Shown here piece by piece: positions 6,680-8,253 of a stretch of DNA of 8,253 bases; the first letter of the stretch is position 1, and every line of letters begins with the position of its first letter. The notes below the pieces were generated by a model, which was given only the letters and a program-made list of their open reading frames with translations, made no database searches and was not told where the DNA came from. The position numbers and the translations under genes were made by a program. The DNA comes from Candidatus Zixiibacteriota bacterium (GTDB lineage Bacteria > Zixibacteria > MSB-5A5 > GN15 > FEB-12). The DNA lies in NCBI GenBank assembly GCA_023700785.1, contig JAMPYH010000103.1:1-8253 (forward strand), read 5' to 3'.

Positions 6680-7606
6680 CTACTCGCGCGGCGTCATTGT
6701 AATACGTACCAGTACGATACCGTCGGTTTTTCCATTGAGTCCTTCATAATGCGCCCGGAGCTTATGCTCCCCTACGATCTTGCCAAGCGCGGGGTCGAAT
6801 GTCCCCTCAAGAAGCATCGCCTGTCCCTGTGTCATGGTCGGCTCATCGATCTCGATCCGTTGCGGAATATGATCCAACTTCGCGGTGCTTTCCTTGACAG
6901 AATCTACCGGCGGCGAATCTGACGATTCCTGGTGAGTTGCTTCTTCGACCTTCACCAAACCTTCCGACTGGTCGGTGAATCCGGTGGAGATCATCAGCAG
7001 GTATTTTTTGGTCGAAATGTCCATTTCCATTGAGATCTGACCCGCGGGAAGAACCTTCCCTGAACCGCTGTAGGTCGTGCGAACTGACGATTTGAAGGGG
7101 GTCCCCATCTCGCTAACCAGATTATCACCCTTGATCACCTCGGTGTAGTTCAGGCGCGCGGTTCCCATCTGGCTCTCCTGAAACGAAATGACGGCATCCC
7201 TCGCCTGCTGGTCGGTGGCGTCTTCCGGGATTGTCGGTCCCATGCTCATCCAGTTGGCGGTGACATCGATCTTAGCCATCATATCCATCGCGAATTTTTG
7301 CGCCTCGGCGACGGACATAGCCGATGGATCCTGCGCGGCCGCCGTGCGAAGCATCGATATCGACTGGCCGCCGCTCCGCAGGTCGAGGAGGGTGGATGCG
7401 TTCAGCACTCGCTCAAGCGAAGTGGTGTACTCATACTGGCCGAACATCGCCTGGTACGATCCCTGGGATGCCGCGGTAAAGGTGATCTCGTAGTCAACCT
7501 GCCAGGCGCTGGCGTTAAGAAACGCGTTAGCGTCACTGGCGACTGCCGGTATCGCCGCTGCCGACAGCAGTAGGATCAGACATACGGCTGTTGCGAACTT
7601 TGTCAT
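6680..7606 (-). CDS. Exported protein of unknown function
   Basis: A 308-residue protein on the minus strand, not recognised as any named family. It begins with a signal peptide ('MTKFATAVCLILLLSAAAIPAVAS', probable cut after 'AVA', near residue 23); there is no lipobox, so a soluble periplasmic or secreted form is expected. The mature part starts with 'WQVDYEITF', has a Met- and Gln-rich helical stretch (about 90-120), and an acidic, Ser-rich, probably flexible stretch around 212-244 dividing two beta-rich parts; several alternating hydrophobic segments ('GQISMEMDIST', 'GIVLVRITMTP') suggest a beta-sandwich or lipocalin-like carrier, which is only a guess. The start at 7606 is chosen because AAGGAGG stands just upstream and because the hydrophobic core then sits correctly; the longer frame from 7639 has no ribosome site. 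It converges on the kinase gene with 29 nt between stops. Codon use and export signal make it a real gene. Confidence 0.85.
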   Translation of the reverse strand: MTKFATAVCLILLLSAAAIPAVASDANAFLNASAWQVDYEITFTAASQGSYQAMFGQYEYTTSLERVLNASTLLDLRSGGQSISMLRTAAAQDPSAMSVAEAQKFAMDMMAKIDVTANWMSMGPTIPEDATDQQARDAVISFQESQMGTARLNYTEVIKGDNLVSEMGTPFKSSVRTTYSGSGKVLPAGQISMEMDISTKKYLLMISTGFTDQSEGLVKVEEATHQESSDSPPVDSVKESTAKLDHIPQRIEIDEPTMTQGQAMLLEGTFDPALGKIVGEHKLRAHYEGLNGKTDGIVLVRITMTPRE

Positions 7607-7610
7607 GCTT

Positions 7611-7617
7611 CCTCCTT
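7611..7617 (-). promoter_or_regulatory. Ribosome binding site of the exported-protein gene
   Basis: On the minus strand AAGGAGG lies 4 nt before the ATG at 7606-7604. The spacing is on the short side, but the match to the anti-Shine-Dalgarno is long. No comparable site precedes the earlier in-frame ATG at 7639. Confidence 0.75.
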
Positions 7618-7810
7618 GGGGGATTGGTATGAACCTCATTATTCTTATGAAACTGGATTAGTTCGGACGATAATCAGCAGTGTAATCAATCGGCGGCAGG
7701 CAACGCAAGGGGAAATCCACAGGGGGGAAGGCATGTTTGATCCACGTGAATGCCCAGCCGGGACTCGCTAAGTCGGCTCGGCCATAGTGCACGGGCTCTC
7801 TAAACAATTC

Positions 7811-7858
7811 AATCTCAATCTAACTTGACATAGATTACAATTGAGTTAACTTAGATCG
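7811..7858 (+). promoter_or_regulatory. AT-rich candidate promoter/operator of the lipoprotein gene
   Basis: A consensus -35 box TTGACA (7825-7830) is embedded in nested short repeats: the inverted pair AATCTA (7817-7822) / TAGATT (7831-7836) with an 8-nt spacer that ends in the TTGACA, and the outer inverted pair CTCAAT (7814-7819) / ATTGAG (7840-7845). AACTT...AGAT also recurs at 7823-7835 and around 7848-7856. No strong -10 lies 16-18 nt downstream (best TAACTT, 7847-7852). The layout would suit a repressor- or activator-controlled promoter, but each repeat is short and could be chance in AT-rich DNA. Confidence 0.3.
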
Positions 7859-7965
7859 TGGTACAACTTATGGGAGCACGCCACGACCAATTAAAAGCGT
7901 CGCCATCAAGCGCGGCGAGACTGCCGGGGCGGAGCCAAGAATATGCAACATTGTCCCCTACATTT

Positions 7966-7971
7966 GAGGAG
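7966..7971 (+). promoter_or_regulatory. Ribosome binding site of the lipoprotein gene
   Basis: GAGGAG ends 7 nt before the ATG at 7979, and the codons that follow give a lipoprotein signal peptide. Together they fix this start although the gene runs out of the window. Confidence 0.8.
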
Positions 7972-7978
7972 ATTCAAA

Positions 7979-8253
7979 ATGAAGTACGCTTTACGATTGT
8001 TTGCGCTCGTGGCGTTGTTCCTCTTGGGCTGCGGCGACTCCGAAAAGAAACCTTCAACAAAGGACTACGAGAAGCAATTCGCCGTTCTGATACCTGCATA
8101 TTTTGAGCTCTCGAATTTTGACGTAGAAGCATCGGAGAATGTAGGAAGCAAAGTTGAACCATTTTACAAAGCACGCTTCAAAGCAACTGTGACGCTCAAG
8201 ACGAAGACATTTGAACTAGCAAGCCGAGAGAACGAGGCGACGTTTGTACGCCC
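7979..8253 (+). CDS. Putative lipoprotein of unknown function, 5' portion
   Basis: The reading frame is open from the ATG at 7979 to the right edge; 91 codons are visible and the stop lies outside. The product begins 'MKYALRLFALVALFLLGC', a signal peptidase II type leader with lipobox L-L-G-C and lipidated Cys18 (codon 8030-8032), followed by Gly-Asp-Ser and a short charged linker. The visible mature part ('DYEKQFAVLIPAYFELSNFDVE', then 'VEPFYKARFKATVTLKTKTFEL') alternates polar and hydrophobic residues like a small alpha/beta domain; I do not recognise the family. A lipoprotein anchored to the membrane facing the periplasm is expected. The base composition (about 42% G+C over 8041-8220) is well below the 60% of the kinase gene, which may point to a different origin. 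The long gap and separate ribosome site suggest it starts its own transcription unit. Confidence 0.85.
   Translation, partial: MKYALRLFALVALFLLGCGDSEKKPSTKDYEKQFAVLIPAYFELSNFDVEASENVGSKVEPFYKARFKATVTLKTKTFELASRENEATFVR

Larger units (their letters stand above)
7640..7978. other. Divergent intergenic region without a gene
   Basis: This stretch separates the minus-strand exported protein from the plus-strand lipoprotein. I see no convincing reading frame, tRNA or rRNA in it. It contains an imperfect hairpin at 7756-7778 (AGCCG / CGGCT with a 2-nt bulge) without a T-run, an AT-rich segment from about 7800 to 7857, where base composition drops to roughly 28% G+C in the line 7801-7860, and a TTGACA box. 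It should hold the promoters of both flanking genes, but I could not find a good -10/-35 pair for the minus-strand gene. Confidence 0.6.

Noticed and set aside
7640..7720. A sigma70 promoter for the minus-strand exported-protein gene
   Set aside because: The best boxes (for example CATAAG with TTATCG upstream) match consensus at only three or four positions each, so no site could be called with support.
7756..7778. Imperfect hairpin in the intergenic region as a tRNA, small RNA or terminator
   Set aside because: It has a 2-nt bulge, no T-tract, no cloverleaf or T-arm consensus around it, and no promoter-terminator pair to define an RNA.
7858..8106. Plus-strand open frame of 82 codons over the lipoprotein start
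   Set aside because: It begins at a GTG without a Shine-Dalgarno site, and its second half lies out of frame over the lipoprotein signal peptide, which has its own GAGGAG site and a lipobox.

Overview
The window is 8.25 kb of ordinary-looking bacterial chromosome, with four complete genes and two genes cut by the window edges. Two features point to the FCB side of the bacterial tree, and candidate phylum Zixibacteria is my best guess. One is a secreted protein with a paired, dockerin-like 'NVNG...DLSDL / NVNG...DISDL' repeat followed by 'PPC'. The other is a Ser/Thr kinase fused to a TolB-like domain and TPRs. This placement is inference from recalled protein style, not from a search. Hand counts on sample lines give about 60% G+C in the aminotransferase and kinase genes, about 47-60% in the large secreted-protein gene, and about 42% in the last partial gene.

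Layout: (1) 1-426, the 3' part of mtnC (enolase-phosphatase / acireductone synthase), then after a 45-nt gap a PLP aminotransferase (472-1647). They read as one transcription unit of the methionine salvage pathway, closed by a strong intrinsic terminator at 1680-1719. (2) A sigma70-like promoter at about 1751-1780 drives a monocistronic secreted protein of 761 residues (1844-4129). It has a signal peptide, a two-loop dockerin-like segment, a His/Cys caspase-fold (CHAT-like) domain and an IPT/TIG domain, and is followed by a hairpin terminator at 4159-4191. (3) A second promoter with a perfect TATAAT box (4220-4248) drives a cytoplasmic Ser/Thr protein kinase with TolB-like and TPR regions (4311-6650), best started at a TTG codon. 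(4) A minus-strand gene (6680-7606) converges on the kinase with 29 nt between stop codons. It encodes an exported protein I do not recognise. (5) A gap of about 370 nt that turns AT-rich near its end and holds nested repeats around a TTGACA box leads to the start of a lipoprotein gene (7979 to the window end).

How the genes work together: only mtnC and the aminotransferase show a clear functional link, converting the sulfur-containing by-product of polyamine synthesis back to methionine. The remaining genes look like separate transcription units. The most unusual object is the secreted 761-residue protein, which puts a caspase/CHAT-like His-Cys pair in an exported protein next to calcium-loop-like repeats whose usual ligands are partly replaced. 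I see no mobile element, CRISPR array, tRNA, rRNA or defence island.
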